A stretch of 64,000 nucleotides of DNA from Phytophthora colocasiae. Its lineage: Eukaryota; Oomycota; Peronosporomycetes; Peronosporales; Peronosporaceae. Below, in pieces: positions 42,490 to 53,349 of the stretch. Location: contig JAGKQI010000061.1 of NCBI GenBank assembly GCA_018806915.1, positions 124,001-188,000 of the forward strand. The letters are read 5' to 3'. A program made the position numbers and the translations under genes. Under the pieces are notes generated by a model, which had not been told where the DNA came from, made no database searches, and was given only the letters and a program-made list of their open reading frames with translations. Every line of letters starts with the position of its first letter. The stretch's first letter is position 1.

Positions 42490-42999
42490 CTACAAAAACG
42501 ATCTCCGAGCTCACACCAACCCCCCTACCGTCGCTTATTTATTAGTGAAGGTGCTCAGAAAAGAGTATTAGAGACCTACAAGCTTTTCTTAGCGCTCGTT
42601 GGTAAATATAACATTGCTGCCGCCATTGCGCTGATCAACAAGTACGAGGTCCATAATCGATTTGCTGAAAATCTGCAGCATGTAGCTCTACTGGTGCCAC
42701 GTGATCTCCATCTCCTTGATCCAGCTTCTCATTGAGGAATCCCATTTACACCCGTAACGAACATGAGTTTAACGTCTTTGAAGCTCGAGCCAACAACATG
42801 AAACCAGGCTGTATGTGGGTTAAACCCACTGGGTTTACAAAAGGTTACATGTATTAGGTGTATCACACCAAATCCAATTAACATTTAACTGCAAAAAACA
42901 AGCTGTTAACTGCTATATCTGGAGTGCCCTCCCAACAACAGACAAGTGGCAAAAAGCTCTCGAGACAAGTTAAAACTCCGTTCACTTCCGTTGTCCGCG
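42490..42999. promoter_or_regulatory. 510-bp divergent region (inositol kinase / KDEL receptor)
   Basis: It lies between the two head-to-head start codons. It holds CCAAT at 42874-42878 and a 15-base near-palindrome with 7-base arms at 42815-42829 (GTGGGTT, A, AACCCAC), followed directly by another copy of GGGTTT. No gene is visible; a plus-strand ORF over 42370-42735 overlaps exon 1 of the kinase and has no coding signature. Confidence 0.4.
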
Positions 43000-43828
43000 A
43001 TGAATCTCTTCCGCCTGGTGGGCGACATGGCGCACCTTGCCAGTTTCCTGGTGCTGCTGCTCAAGCTGCTGGCTTCACGCTCTGCTAACGGTCCGTTCCG
43101 CCTTGCAGTTTTCGTTTTGTTTTCTCCTTTTTCAACGAGATCTCGCTATTCACCCTATTTATTTATTTATTTACTTTCTTCCTGCCAGGAATCTCACTAA
43201 AGACGCAGGAGCTCTTCTTTCTTGTGTTCGTCACGCGCTACGTGGATCTATTCTTTCACTTTGTGAGTCTGTACAACACACTCATGAAGCTGCTCTTCCT
43301 GCTCTTCTCGGGCGCCATCGTCTACGTCATCCGCTTCAAGGAGCCCTTCCGCAGCACGTACGACAAGTCGCATGACGCCTTCCTCCACGTCAAGTTCGCC
43401 ATTCTCCCTTGTGCGCTACTGGCGCTTGTATTCAATGAGCAGTTCGAGGTTATGGAAATCCTTTGGACCTTCTCCATCTACCTCGAGGCCGTCGCCATCA
43501 TCCCACAGCTCATTCTGCTGCAGCGCCATGGAGAAGTGGAGAACTTAACCAGCAACTATGTCGTGCTGCTTGGAGCCTACCGCGGCTGCTACGTGCTCAA
43601 CTGGATCTACCGCGCTGCTACTGAGACGTCATACCACTTCATTTGGCTTATGTTCATCGCCGGTATGGTACAGACGGCGCTCTACGTTGACTTTTTCTAC
43701 TACTACGCCATGAGGTACACTTGAACATACCCAGCGATGCTATTAGTGTTGGTAACTCACCTTTGTGTGTGCTTTTCTGCTCGAACTGTAGCAAATACCA
43801 CGGCAAGAAGATGACGCTGCCCTCTTAA
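43000..43828 (+). CDS. KDELR/ERD2: ER lumen protein-retaining (KDEL) receptor
   Basis: A seven-helix Golgi-ER receptor that retrieves soluble ER proteins carrying a C-terminal K/HDEL. Start at 43000 (MNLFRLVGDMAHLASFLVLL). Intron 1 (43091-43188, donor GTCCGT) sits after the first helix; the frame resumes GISLKTQELFFLVFVTRYVD, the most conserved motif. Then come EVMEILWTFSIYLEAVAIIP, ENLTSNYVVLLGAYRGCYVL and FIWLMFIAGMVQTALY. Intron 2 (43715-43791) precedes a 12-codon last exon giving KYHGKKMTLPS, the cytosolic tail with the dilysine used for COPI return. The length, about 212 residues, is normal for the family. Confidence 0.96.
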
Positions 43829-44106
43829 AATGCTATTGCTGATGTGCTGTGAGGAAGACTCGCGCTTTGGAACGGGGCATTTGAGAGGTGAGACATCCTG
43901 TCACGGTGCTACCCGTGGAGCGTGTTGTCCGAGATCAGTAGAAGAATACCAAGGCAACAGAGGAGAGAGATAGACTGCTGCTGTTCAAGTGTCCCTCTTT
44001 TCTTCGTATATTGAGTTGCTGTTTTTTTTTTACTTTTATCTTTGTTTCTTCATGCTGAACGTGTGGAAAGAGTACAAGTTGCAGTGTCAACGCTCGAGAT
44101 AGTATC

Positions 44107-45558
44107 TTAGCCGTCGAGAAAACTGAAATCGCAGTGTTTGGAGACGTGGTCTGCCGCCAGCTCTATCCGCTCCACGTCTTCGCGTCGGATCTTGGCCGTG
44201 AACTGGGAGATGCGAGCCGTGATCGTGTAGCTGTCTGCCTTGTCCGGTGACACGTAGATGCACGGGATATTATCCGCGTCAAGACGCCGTGTGAGCTCAG
44301 CACTTGGCGGGTTCCAGCCGGTGAGAATGACGCCAGACTTGAGGTTCTCGCCGTGCGAAGTGGACGCCTCCTGGTTGCCGATGATCGCGTCGATCACGTC
44401 CTTGCGGCCGCTGTGCTGCAAATGGCATAGCAATCACTTGGTGTTACTACGGAGAAGGCACAACAACGACAAGTCAATTGGTCTTACGGTGATGACGAGC
44501 TGGTTTGGAATGGCCTTGAAGAGGTTCGAGGTATCCACAGGGGCAAGTGCCAGTCGTGTGCTACTAAAATATCGCAGACTAGCGTCGGTGCCTATGATAG
44601 AATGACAACCAATTGTCAGTTGTACATGATCGAGTCATATTCATCAGCATGGCAAAGTTCGTACCGGATATGAGGTCGGACTTTAGCAGCTTGGCGTAGT
44701 CCGCCATCGTCGGGCACGATAAATCTTTTAAGTCGGGGATGCAGCCTACAAGCGGGACGTCCCAGCGCTTCAGAGCTCGCGAGTAGTAGTCCTGTAGTAT
44801 AATACGCATAAATTTCCTTGGACTCGGCCTACTCATGGACAGCAAACGTACCTGGATCATATCTATCTTCTTCGGGTTGACCTTGTTCAGGATCACGCCC
44901 CGCAGCCGAACGTTGTTCTGCTTCAGCATCTCTCGGTTCATCGCCAGTTGATCAAAGGATGACCCGAGCCCACCCAGTGCCACACAAACGGCATCAATCT
45001 TGAGCTCCGCTGCCATAACATTACCTTCAGGTTAGTTCTCATGGATCAATGTACTACCATTGATCTCTTTTACCTGCCACTTGAGCATTGTTGAGCTCGC
45101 AAATGGAGCCAACACCCGTGTGTCCCGTTCCTTCGCAGATGAGGAAGTCGCTCTTCTCGTACAAGTTCCTGTGCGCCACTTGGATGGAATCCATCAGCTG
45201 TTGAGACGTCACTTTCCCGTCGATAAAGTCGCGCGTGAAGCCATCAGGGAAGATGACGGGCGACATGTCCTTGTAGTCCTGCACCAGTCCAAAGTGCTCT
45301 TTAAACAGGAAAGCGTCCTGCAGCAGAACCAACCGTCATACTACTGATATTGTTTCCCCATTCAACCACTGCGTTCTGTACCTTGTCTACTCGAAGATCC
45401 CCGCCCACAGGCACATGCTGCTGCCCCACAGGTTTACAATATGCGACCTGTTTGCCAGAGCCCTGGAACTTGGCCTGCAGCGTCTTGACGAGGCCGAGAC
45501 TGAGCGTCGTTTTGCCCACGTGTTGGCCGGTGGAGAGGACGAGTAGGTGCTTGGTCAT
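44107..45558 (-). CDS. BioD-like P-loop NTPase with a DRTGG domain
   Basis: A multi-exon gene of about 360 residues. The start at 45558 gives LLVLSTGQHVGKTTLSLGLV, a P-loop of the dethiobiotin-synthetase/AAA_26 type, followed by AYCKPVGQ. Later exons contain FLICEGTGHTGVGSI, VALGGLGSSFDQLAMNRE, VRLRGVILNKVNPKKI and VPLVGCIPDL, all in the order seen in the N-terminal half of long bacterial phosphotransacetylases. The C-terminal exon is a DRTGG domain (HSGRKDVIDAIIG; SGVILTGWNPPSAEL; DSYTITARISQF) and ends at 44107. The phosphotransacetylase catalytic domain is absent, so the protein is a free-standing version of the regulatory half, as in archaeal and cyanobacterial COG0857 proteins. The function is unknown; a sensory or regulatory role is inferred. 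Confidence 0.85.
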
Positions 45559-45712
45559 AGCTGGAAGGAGGAGGACGAGAAGCTGATTGAGTTGATACGA
45601 TACGGCGTTTCAAGTGATGGCATTAAAGACATGACATCTGTTTTTTTTATTTTACTAAAAAAAGTAATAAAATAAAAATAGTTTTTTTTTTACTGTGAAA
45701 AGTTGCAGGACG
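45559..45712. promoter_or_regulatory. 154-bp divergent promoter with T and A tracts
   Basis: The gap between the BioD-like gene and the SNM1-like gene. Bases 45639-45693 are almost pure A/T with long T and A runs, which would exclude nucleosomes. There is no CCAAT box. Confidence 0.4.
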
Positions 45713-47984
45713 ATGGCGGATGGGGAGCTGCTGCGCTGCCTCGTGTGCTCCATGGACATGTCTCCGTGGAGTTTAACAGACCGAGAGACGCACCTGAATG
45801 CGTGCTTGGATGCTGCCTCTGCAGAGAAGCGCTACGACTGTCCCACGTGCGGCCAGGAACTCTCAGACGTCGACGAGCGCCAGCGGATGGAGCATGTGAA
45901 TCTCTGCCTTGACAGGACGGAAGCCAATGACAATGAACAGAGCAATGGAGAGAAACAGGAAGAAGTTGCAGATGAAGCTGTAGCTATCAGTGCTGAAGAA
46001 GAAGAAGAAGAGATGGAGTTAACGCAAGTGCAGATGCTGGCGGAAGACGAGGACGAGCTACAGGACGCAAACTACGACAGCGAGAACGAGTGCGGCTATA
46101 TATGCAAAATCTGCGGCTTGGACATGTCAGAGATGGACCTCACGCGTCGCATCCGCCATGTGAAGCTGTGCGGACAGAAGTTTGGAGTACGGCCTGAAGA
46201 CATGGGAGAGGTGGAGCAGGCAGAAGCTATTCGGGTGAGGCTGGAGAAGAAGAACGAACAGAAACAAGCACTAAATGCGTTCTCCATCATGATGCAATCT
46301 TCTGCTGGGAAGGTGGAGGCACGTACAGCTGGAATTGGTACGAATGCGTTGTTGTACCGCTGTTCGTATTTGTTTTTTTATTGCTAACTTTAAATTTGCA
46401 GAGAGATCGAACGTGTTTGACGTACTGATGAGAGGCTCCAAGACGGCTGCAGTGCTTAATGCTCGGAAACGTCCGGTACCATTTAAATTCACTTGTAAAG
46501 CTATTCAACGACGACGCCTTTTGTATCCTGACTTCAAGTGCATACAAGGAACAAACCCGCCATTTATTGTGGATGGATTTCAGTACGCCTGCAAGGAGAA
46601 TTCCAGCATTTACTTCCTGACACATTTCCACTCCGACCATTACGGTGGTCTCTCCAAGGTGAGTGAGTACGTGCCTAATTGTGCATACAGATACGTATCT
46701 TCTTCTAACGCTTTCTGGTTTATTGCAGTCTTTTGATTGTGGCATCATTTATTGCAACGAAATTACAGCTAAGCTCGTCGTGCAAGAATTGGGCGTTCAG
46801 AGTAAATACGTCCACCCAGTCGGGATGAACACACCAGTGATGGTCGCCGATGTGCAAGTGACATTCATGGACGCCAACCATTGTCCTGGCTCGACGATCA
46901 TCCTATTTCGTCTCAAGGACGGGAAGGCATATCTGCACACTGGTGATTTTCGTTTTCATAGGGAAATGCTGGACTACCACGCACTTCAACCTCACATCCC
47001 AAGTGGAAATGAAACGATTGACCACAACGGTAAGATTGTGGGGCTCCAGCGTCTGGATGGAGTGTACTTGGATACGACGTACTGCGACCCGAAGTACACG
47101 TTCCCGACCCAGCAAGTTGCTGTAGATCATGCTCTTGAGCTTGTGGGAAAGCACTTGAACCAGGAAAAGGTGCTATTCCTCTTTGGGTCGTATACCATTG
47201 GCAAAGAGCGTTTGTTCATGGAAGTCGCGCGTAAATTCCAGATGAAAGTGTGTGTATCGAAAACCAAGCTGAAAATCATTGAAACCTTCGGCTGGTCCGT
47301 AGAAGAAATGCGGCTCCTAACGACGGAACCTGCAGCCACCAAGTACGCCTTCGTTTGACTGGAACTTCTCTGGACATTTGTACTAACACGTTTTTCTTTT
47401 GCATCAGCTTACACGTTGTTCGGATGCAAGACCTACAGATGGACAACCTAACAGTTCTGCTCGGGAAACATCGTCTACGGTTCCGCCGGATCGTGGCATT
47501 TCGCCCGACTGGCTGGACCTTCAGCGGCAAGAATCCTCGATCAATTTCTACTTGCTGCACGGACCCGTCGGGTAAAATTCACGTGTACGGCATTCCATAT
47601 AGTGAGCACTCGAGTTTTGCTGAGCTCTGTGACTTTGTTCAAATTGTAAACCCTCACTCTATTATTCCAACGGTAAGTTCCCCGTTCTTGTTGACAACTA
47701 ATGCTACTATTAACGACTGTTATGTCTGCCAGGTAAACTGTAGTAGCAAGCGTAAGGCTACCAACCAGGTTAACTCATTGCGACAGGTAGCTTTCCACAA
47801 TATATCGGTGCTCTTTAAGCAGCAGCAAAAGGAGATCAAGAAACAACTCAAGGACTTGAAGGACGAGCAAAAACAATATCAAAATGAGTTCCAGGCGCAA
47901 GATACCCCTCATACCGATAGTGACGGTGGCCACCAATGCGAAGAAGAGTCCAGTCCTCGTATTGGTGCTGGGTTCTGTACGTAG
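45713..47984 (+). CDS. SNM1/PSO2-type DNA cross-link repair nuclease with three zinc fingers
   Basis: Five exons (introns 46338-46401, 46659-46728, 47343-47407, 47673-47732). The first encodes three similar Cys2-His-Cys fingers: CLVCSMDM...HLNAC, CPTCGQEL...HVNLC and CKICGLDM...HVKLC, resembling Rad18/UBZ4-type ubiquitin-binding fingers. An acidic linker lies before the third. The rest is the metallo-beta-lactamase/beta-CASP nuclease: FLTHFHSDHYGGL (HxHxDH), FMDANHCPGSTI, YLHTGDFRF, VYLDTTYCDP, VLFLFGSYTIGKERL and, near the end, YSEHSSFAELCDFV. The product is a 5' exonuclease that processes interstrand cross-links in the nucleus; yeast Pso2 and human SNM1A carry one such finger. A Lys/Gln-rich coil closes the protein. 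Confidence 0.93.
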
Positions 47985-48045
47985 CGTGGTTGGGCAGTCA
48001 CTTCCGAATTAGCAACAGTCCTCCTGAACGTCGCTTCCTGCATCG

Positions 48046-48720
48046 ATGGCATCTCGAGATCGAGGAGCAGACAGTCAAGTTCTCACTCTGGACTCCAATG
48101 AGACTGGCAGGGCACTGTCAAGCGCAGGATCCTCCCGTCCCAATACTTCTGGAGGCAGATCCAAGAAGCCCAAACTCAGTGAGTTTCGCCAGTACCTGGA
48201 AAAGGAAGAGCTTCCATTACTGATCGAGACACGCCATGGAGTGCGACGAGTGACGTGGACTACCAACTTGGAGCAGCTCGACTTCGCCCATTTCCTCCCG
48301 ATCTGTCTTAGTGGTTTGCAGGAAACGTTGGAGCCGTATCCGTCTTTTGCTTTTGATGCCGTCATGGGACTTCTTGAAAGCGGCCGACGGGACTCCCGCG
48401 TGCTTAAGGCGTTGCCTCAGGTAGTCCAACAGCTCAAGAGCGCTCTAAGCACTCGGGAGAAGGCTGTGGTGCATCGTGTTCTACTGGTTCTACAACAGTT
48501 GGCGGTGTGTGACGGTGTCGGAGCAGCTCTTGCAGACTACTACCGATCAATCCTTCCACTGTGCAACATCCTTCAGGACAAACACCTCGGGACGGGCGAC
48601 GGTGCCACCAAGGAGCTTGTGACCGAAACACTGGAGACCATGGAGGCATATGGCAGGGACGACGCTCATTTGATGATCCAGCAGTATGTCCCTGCGTTTC
48701 AGAGCTGTTGCGGCGCGTGA
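48046..48720 (+). CDS. PACRG: Parkin co-regulated gene protein (axonemal inner-junction PACRG)
   Basis: An intronless gene for 224 residues in the same orientation as the SNM1 gene, 61 bp after its stop. A short disordered N-terminus leads to the PACRG helical-repeat fold: FRQYLEKEELPLLIETRHG, EQLDFAHFLPICLSGL, QVVQQLKSALSTREKAVV, DYYRSILPLCNI and the end ETLETMEAYGRDDAH. The order of motifs (F-R-x3-E, LP, SALSTR, GDG, ETLE, final Ser-Cys) matches PACRG rather than PACRG-like. PACRG binds the inner junction between A and B tubules of doublet microtubules, so a flagellar role is expected. Confidence 0.85.
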   Translation: MASRDRGADSQVLTLDSNETGRALSSAGSSRPNTSGGRSKKPKLSEFRQYLEKEELPLLIETRHGVRRVTWTTNLEQLDFAHFLPICLSGLQETLEPYPSFAFDAVMGLLESGRRDSRVLKALPQVVQQLKSALSTREKAVVHRVLLVLQQLAVCDGVGAALADYYRSILPLCNILQDKHLGTGDGATKELVTETLETMEAYGRDDAHLMIQQYVPAFQSCCGA

Positions 48721-48903
48721 GATCTGTTGCACAGCGAAGGTAAGCTGCCCAATGATATACATATACATGTACATGACTTGGGCAGATAGCAAGGATAGCT
48801 TCAGCTCTATAAACAAAGGTAGATGTAGCATTTCAGACATTCAGCCTTCAAACGCGAATGCTGTTACCTGTCACCATCTCTTCACCTGTGGGGACTTTCA
48901 CCT

Positions 48904-50408
48904 CTAAATGCGCGATCGCGGGTGGCGGTAGTTGCGCATTTCCTTGGGCAATGACGTTGAAACCAGGTCCTCCAAGCTGTGGATGCCGTACTTGTTGGGA
49001 GCACCCGTACGCCACAGCTCGCGGGCGTTCAGCTGGCCGTCGGCGTTCAGGAACTCCACGTCCATGTACTGCTGGTGCCAGCGGATCATGAAGTCGATAC
49101 GGGGCGTGGGGAAGTTGCCCAGCATCTCCGCCATATTCTTCAGAATACACAGGCCGTACGGGATGTCCTCCCAGAACAGACGCGACTTAAGCGCAGGATG
49201 GAACTGGCCCTTGGACACCTCCGTTAACGGCGTCGCGCAGCCAGCGTAGCCCAAGTTTGTGCGGAAGATCTGCAGCAGTGACGAACGATCCGCCACGTCC
49301 TTGCCGTAGTGCTTCACTACACGATCTCCCATGGGTAGCACATCCGAGAGGTCAAGCGCTGGGAAGCGCTGGAGCAGAGCGTACTTGATTTGCTGCAGCT
49401 CGTTGTCCAGCATCGTGAGCTGCTCGGCAGAGAACTCGTCGAAGTCGGCGTCTGTATCAAGCATAGTTAGTTTCCAACAGTAGCAAAGTATCAATGGTAA
49501 GTAATACGTACACAAGGTGAGGCCCTCGCGCTTCTTGAGCTCCTCATATGTGTAGGTTTTCTTGCCGTCCCAGTCCCGGAAAATGGCGTAGTAGCGAGCG
49601 GGGTGGATGATCTGGTTTGACGGCGTGAGCGTCAAGTTCAGGAAGTTAGCCACCGTCTTGCACGGGATGTCGAACAGCGTTTGCATGAGAGTCGCCGCTT
49701 CGTCCTTACGCTCGACAGGGTAGCAGGCCACGTACAAGCACTGCTTAGGACCAATGATACGGCACTTGTGACTGCAGTCATTGAAACACCACGTCAGTTA
49801 GCCGTTTCCAAAGGGATCAAAGCTTTTTCCAATACTTACCCGTATTCCGTGGCCTTGCAGATCCACGGGATGTTCTGCAGACCGAAGAGCTACAGGACAA
49901 CAGCAGCGTATCAGTAACAGATTCTAGACTTTCAACAACTGACAGAACGTACCAGGTCCACATTGGCGAGCGTCTCCTCTCCGAGCGCCTTCTTGGCGGC
50001 CCAATCAAAGCCTCCTTGCGCGAAAAGCGCGCCCAGCTTGACTCCCTTCTTGAGGAAAGGCGCCACGTGCTCCAGAATGGCCGGATGCGCGTTCGCCGGA
50101 GCCGCAACGATGACCACGTCCGACTGCGGGATGACGTGCTTGGCGTGCTTGGACACCAGACTCAGACGGCCATTCATGACGCCTTTGGACTCCCAGCTGC
50201 TGCCGGCCGTGGTCAGCTCCAGTGTCTGCGCCCAGCGCTCGGGTTGGCGCGTCAGAATCTGCACGCGCACGCCCTTGGACGCCAGGTAGGCGGCCGCCAC
50301 ATGCGCTCCATTGCCGCCGCCGCAGATGGTGACGACGCCCACTGCAGCTGATACGGAAGGGACGTTCTGCTTGAGTTCGGCACGTGCAGTGGCCACAGAG
50401 AGAGTCAT
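48904..50408 (-). CDS. Opine (octopine/nopaline)-dehydrogenase-like NAD(P) oxidoreductase
   Basis: The start at 50408 is followed by a Rossmann motif, VTICGGGNGAHVAAAYLAS, and DVVIVAAPANAHPAIL, the end of the nucleotide-binding domain. After introns near 49,920-49,960, 49,780-49,850 and 49,455-49,510, the C-terminal half includes FLNLTLTPSNQIIHPARYY (the conserved substrate-side His), IFRDWDG and LGYAGCATPLTEV. This is the architecture of the NAD/NADP octopine/nopaline dehydrogenase family, which reductively condenses an amino acid with a 2-oxo acid. Substrates cannot be read from sequence. No signal peptide is obvious, so it is probably cytosolic. Convergent with PACRG. Confidence 0.85.
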
Positions 50409-50760
50409 AGCGAGGAGTGGAGGGAGGACGGCGCGTGTGCTTGGATGTGGAGATCAACGAATGACGTCGATGGGCTTTTGCACCGGCAAACCCTTTTTGT
50501 AATGATTAGATTGTGATATTATATAAATACGGTTTTCAAGGTGGTTGAAGATACTAAAGTTAAGAGACATATTTGTAAGATTTCACTTGCTGTATTGTAA
50601 ATGTAGGGTAACAATTTATCAGTTACTAAGAGTGTGCTTGTCGTGGATGCATCCCTTTAACCTGATGGATGTGGGACGTTTTTAGCATGCGAAGGGGCAA
50701 AAACTCAGGTTGCTTGGTCTACAACGATAATTGCTGAAGTTACCTATCCAGATCTTCCAA
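50409..50760. other. Intergenic region between two minus-strand genes
   Basis: 352 bp between the TOM70 stop and the opine-dehydrogenase-like start. The stretch 50500-50640 is AT-rich, with TATATAAATA near 50519-50528. It presumably includes the promoter of the oxidoreductase and the TOM70 3' end; nothing else is visible. Confidence 0.4.
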
Positions 50761-52533
50761 CTAGTGGAGCAGCACCGACGCCTGTTGGTGCGTCTCGGCC
50801 GTCACGCGGATGGCAAACAGCTCGTTGAGTTCGTCTTTGCTGAAGGCAAAGGCCACGGCCTTGTCAATCTGCTCGATGGCGCGCGAGTACTCCTGCATCG
50901 CCATGTAAACCTGGGCCAAATGGCAGTACGCGAACTTGGAACGCGGACACATCTCCACAGCCTTCTCAAATAGTGCCAGCGCCTGATGGCCGTACTCTGT
51001 GCCCTTCTGCACGAGCAGGTTGCCCTGGTTGATGTAGGCCATCGGGTATGACGGGTCCAGCTCGATCGCCTTCTCGAACATCTCCTCCACGGTCTTCAAC
51101 TCCACAGCGCTACCCGGTGCCTGCAGCATTTGCATGTACGTTTCGCCGAGGTAGTTGTAAATCTCTGGCACGTCAGGCGTGATACGGGCAGCCGATGTGA
51201 GGTACTCCACAGCTCCTTGGAAGTTGCCATTACGGGCATGAGTGACGCCAAGCTGGATATAAGCCATCGCGAAGTCGGGAGCGATACTAATGCACTTTTC
51301 TAGGTCAGCCATCGCCTTCGCCATTGACGCCTCGTTGCTAGTTCCATCAGGTGACACGTCAATCGAGTGAAGCTGTCCGCGGTGGAAGTACGCCGTGGAG
51401 CACTCCGACTTCTCTGCTAGAGCCTTGTCGAACCATTCGAGCGCCTTCTTCAGGTCCTTCTGGTCAAAACAGAGACCACCCATGCGGATTTTGGCAAAAA
51501 TGGAGTGGGGTTTGGCTGCAAGAGCCTTCTCAAAAGATGCGCGAGCAAGCTCGAACTCGCCACGAAGGTGGTGGTACGTTCCGTTCTCAATCTGAGCAGT
51601 GTAGTAAGCCTCGTCTCCAGACTGCACAATGTTGCATGCGGCATCCAGATCCTTCGCAGCCATGTCGTAATCCTTCTCCTTTTTCAACGCCAGTCCACGC
51701 TTGGTCAACAACAAACCACGCTGCTGCCGGGTATCGTCTCCAGCCGCCAGAGCCTCCAGTTCAGTCGTGTACTCGTCCGATGACTTCTCAGCAACGATAT
51801 CATTCTCGTCGTCACTCGGATGGAATGACGAGTAGTACGACGTGACGAAGAACTGGTCTGGTAGGTATCGCGTGGGGTTCTGCTTGTTCTGCTGGGCGTC
51901 CTCGATCTCCTTGACGGTAATGTCGCTGTGGATGCGGCTGATCTCCTGGGCCAAGTTCGCGTCCACCTTCTCCTGGTTCTCCTCCGAAATGACCAGCAGA
52001 CACACGTAGTCCACGAGAGATCCACGCAGATCGCCCGTGCTGGCTTTGGACTTGGCGCGTCGCAGATAAGACTTGAGGTGGCGCTTGTCCAGCTTCAGAG
52101 CCTTCGTGCAGTCAGCCACCACGTTTTCGTAATCCTGCAGCTTCTCGTAGGCGGCAGCACGGTTCGAGTACATGACTTTGAGGTTGCGGGCGTCCAGAGG
52201 CTGCTGTTGCTCGCATTTGGAGATGGCTACAGAGTAGAGCTCCACTGCTCCTTCATAGTCTCCAGCCTTGTATTTCTTAGTGGCAAGTGTGGCTTCCTGT
52301 TCTCCAACGTTGACGGCAGGCGTTGGTTTGGGCTCGTTCTTTGGGGCTGAAGAAGTCTCTGGGATCTTCTGTTGTTGTTGTTGTGTTGAGGGCTGCGACT
52401 TGGGGGTGGCCACCTGCAGCTGCTCCACGTCTTTATGCTGCTGGCGCTTGTGGTACAGACCGAAGGCCACGAAGGCGCTGATAGTGGCCAGCGACGCCAG
52501 CACCGCGAGCTGGAGGAAGGCGCGCTGCTCCAT
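50761..52533 (-). CDS. TOM70: Mitochondrial import receptor subunit TOM70
   Basis: An intronless gene for 590 residues. Residues 8-27 (QLAVLASLATISAFVAFGLY) are a single N-terminal membrane anchor, followed by a basic KRQQHK and a Gln/Pro-rich linker. The chaperone-clamp TPRs come next (KYKAGDYEGAVELYSVAI; VMYSNRAAAYEKLQDY; HLKSYLRRAKSK), then a central gap with NPTRYLPDQFFVTSYYSSF and the core TPR array (STAYFHRGQLHSIDV; FAMAYIQLGVTHARNG; PSYPMAYINQGNLLVQKG). Anchor plus split TPR array is the TOM70 plan. The receptor binds Hsp70/Hsp90-delivered carrier preproteins at the outer membrane. Stramenopile TOM70 is taken to replace TOM20 function. Confidence 0.92.
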   Translation of the reverse strand: MEQRAFLQLAVLASLATISAFVAFGLYHKRQQHKDVEQLQVATPKSQPSTQQQQQKIPETSSAPKNEPKPTPAVNVGEQEATLATKKYKAGDYEGAVELYSVAISKCEQQQPLDARNLKVMYSNRAAAYEKLQDYENVVADCTKALKLDKRHLKSYLRRAKSKASTGDLRGSLVDYVCLLVISEENQEKVDANLAQEISRIHSDITVKEIEDAQQNKQNPTRYLPDQFFVTSYYSSFHPSDDENDIVAEKSSDEYTTELEALAAGDDTRQQRGLLLTKRGLALKKEKDYDMAAKDLDAACNIVQSGDEAYYTAQIENGTYHHLRGEFELARASFEKALAAKPHSIFAKIRMGGLCFDQKDLKKALEWFDKALAEKSECSTAYFHRGQLHSIDVSPDGTSNEASMAKAMADLEKCISIAPDFAMAYIQLGVTHARNGNFQGAVEYLTSAARITPDVPEIYNYLGETYMQMLQAPGSAVELKTVEEMFEKAIELDPSYPMAYINQGNLLVQKGTEYGHQALALFEKAVEMCPRSKFAYCHLAQVYMAMQEYSRAIEQIDKAVAFAFSKDELNELFAIRVTAETHQQASVLLH

Positions 52534-52962
52534 GTTGGCCTCACGTGTCCGATCTATACAAATTTGAAGTCATTAAGCTGTCAAGAGCTCGCTTCGAGAG
52601 TACTGTGTCTCTTGTTTGACGACAAAGTCCACTGTTATTAGATAACCTATGATATTTAATAAATACAACTTTATTAATGTTTCATTCAAAACGTTTGCTA
52701 CTAAATATTCCTGTAAGAAATAGTCTTATTCATAGAGTGTAGAGTAGAAGTTCTTTTTTACAAGTCGTAATTACGGAACAGATGGCCAATGGCTGGTTGA
52801 CAGTTCGTCAAAACACTTTGGCTGGCGGTGGAGTGACGATGGTCAATGGCTTTTAGAGCTCCAAGAAACCTCCTACGTATCTGTAAGAGGTAACTTATTA
52901 TTGAAACAGTGCAGTGATCCCTCGGTCGTGAGCAAGTTCCATCTCTCCAGTTCTCAAGAAAA
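52534..52962. promoter_or_regulatory. Divergent promoter region (TOM70 / SNU13)
   Basis: 429 bp between the two head-to-head start codons. It has one CCAAT at 52786-52790, followed by two more copies of a TGGCC/TCAATGG-like sequence, and an AT-rich centre. No gene or RNA is recognised. Confidence 0.4.
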
Positions 52963-53349
52963 ATGTCTGACGCCGCCGTGAACCCCAAGGCCTACCCGCT
53001 TGCGGACGCCAAGCTGACCGTGTCCATCCTGGACCTGGTGCAGCAGGCCACCAACTACAAGCAGATCAAGAAGGGAGCTAACGAGGCCACCAAGACGCTG
53101 AACCGCGGCATCTCCGAGTTCATCGTCATGGCTGCCGACACGGAGCCCCTGGAGATTCTGCTGCACCTTCCGCTGCTGTGCGAAGACAAGAATGTACCAT
53201 ACGTGTTCGTGCCCTCCAAGGTCGCTCTGGGCCGCGCTTGCGGTGTGTCCCGCCCCGTCATCGCCGCTTCGATCACGTCCAACGACGCGTCGCAGCTGGG
53301 CCCGCAGATCCAGAGCATGCGCGAGCAGATCGAGCAACTCCTAATTTAA
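52963..53349 (+). CDS. SNU13: NHP2-like protein 1 / SNU13 (15.5K)
   Basis: An intronless gene for 128 residues of the L7Ae/L30e family, almost identical in plan to human 15.5K. The RNA-binding core is [20 protein letters not shown], with [20 protein letters not shown] after it, and the specificity loop [19 protein letters not shown]. The protein binds kink-turns in U4 snRNA and box C/D snoRNAs (including U3), so it serves both splicing and rRNA modification. The codon bias is strong and GC-rich, as expected of a highly expressed gene. Confidence 0.97.
   Translation: MSDAAVNPKAYPLADAKLTVSILDLVQQATNYKQIKKGANEATKTLNRGISEFIVMAADTEPLEILLHLPLLCEDKNVPYVFVPSKVALGRACGVSRPVIAASITSNDASQLGPQIQSMREQIEQLLI

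Noticed and set aside
42370..42735. 120-codon plus-strand ORF upstream of the KDEL receptor
   Set aside because: Its first third lies over exon 1 and the first intron of the inositol kinase, and the sequence has no coding signature.
46082..46180. Intron or misjoined segment in the SNM1 zinc-finger region
   Set aside because: The reading frame is continuous and the third finger keeps the same Cys/His spacing as the first two.
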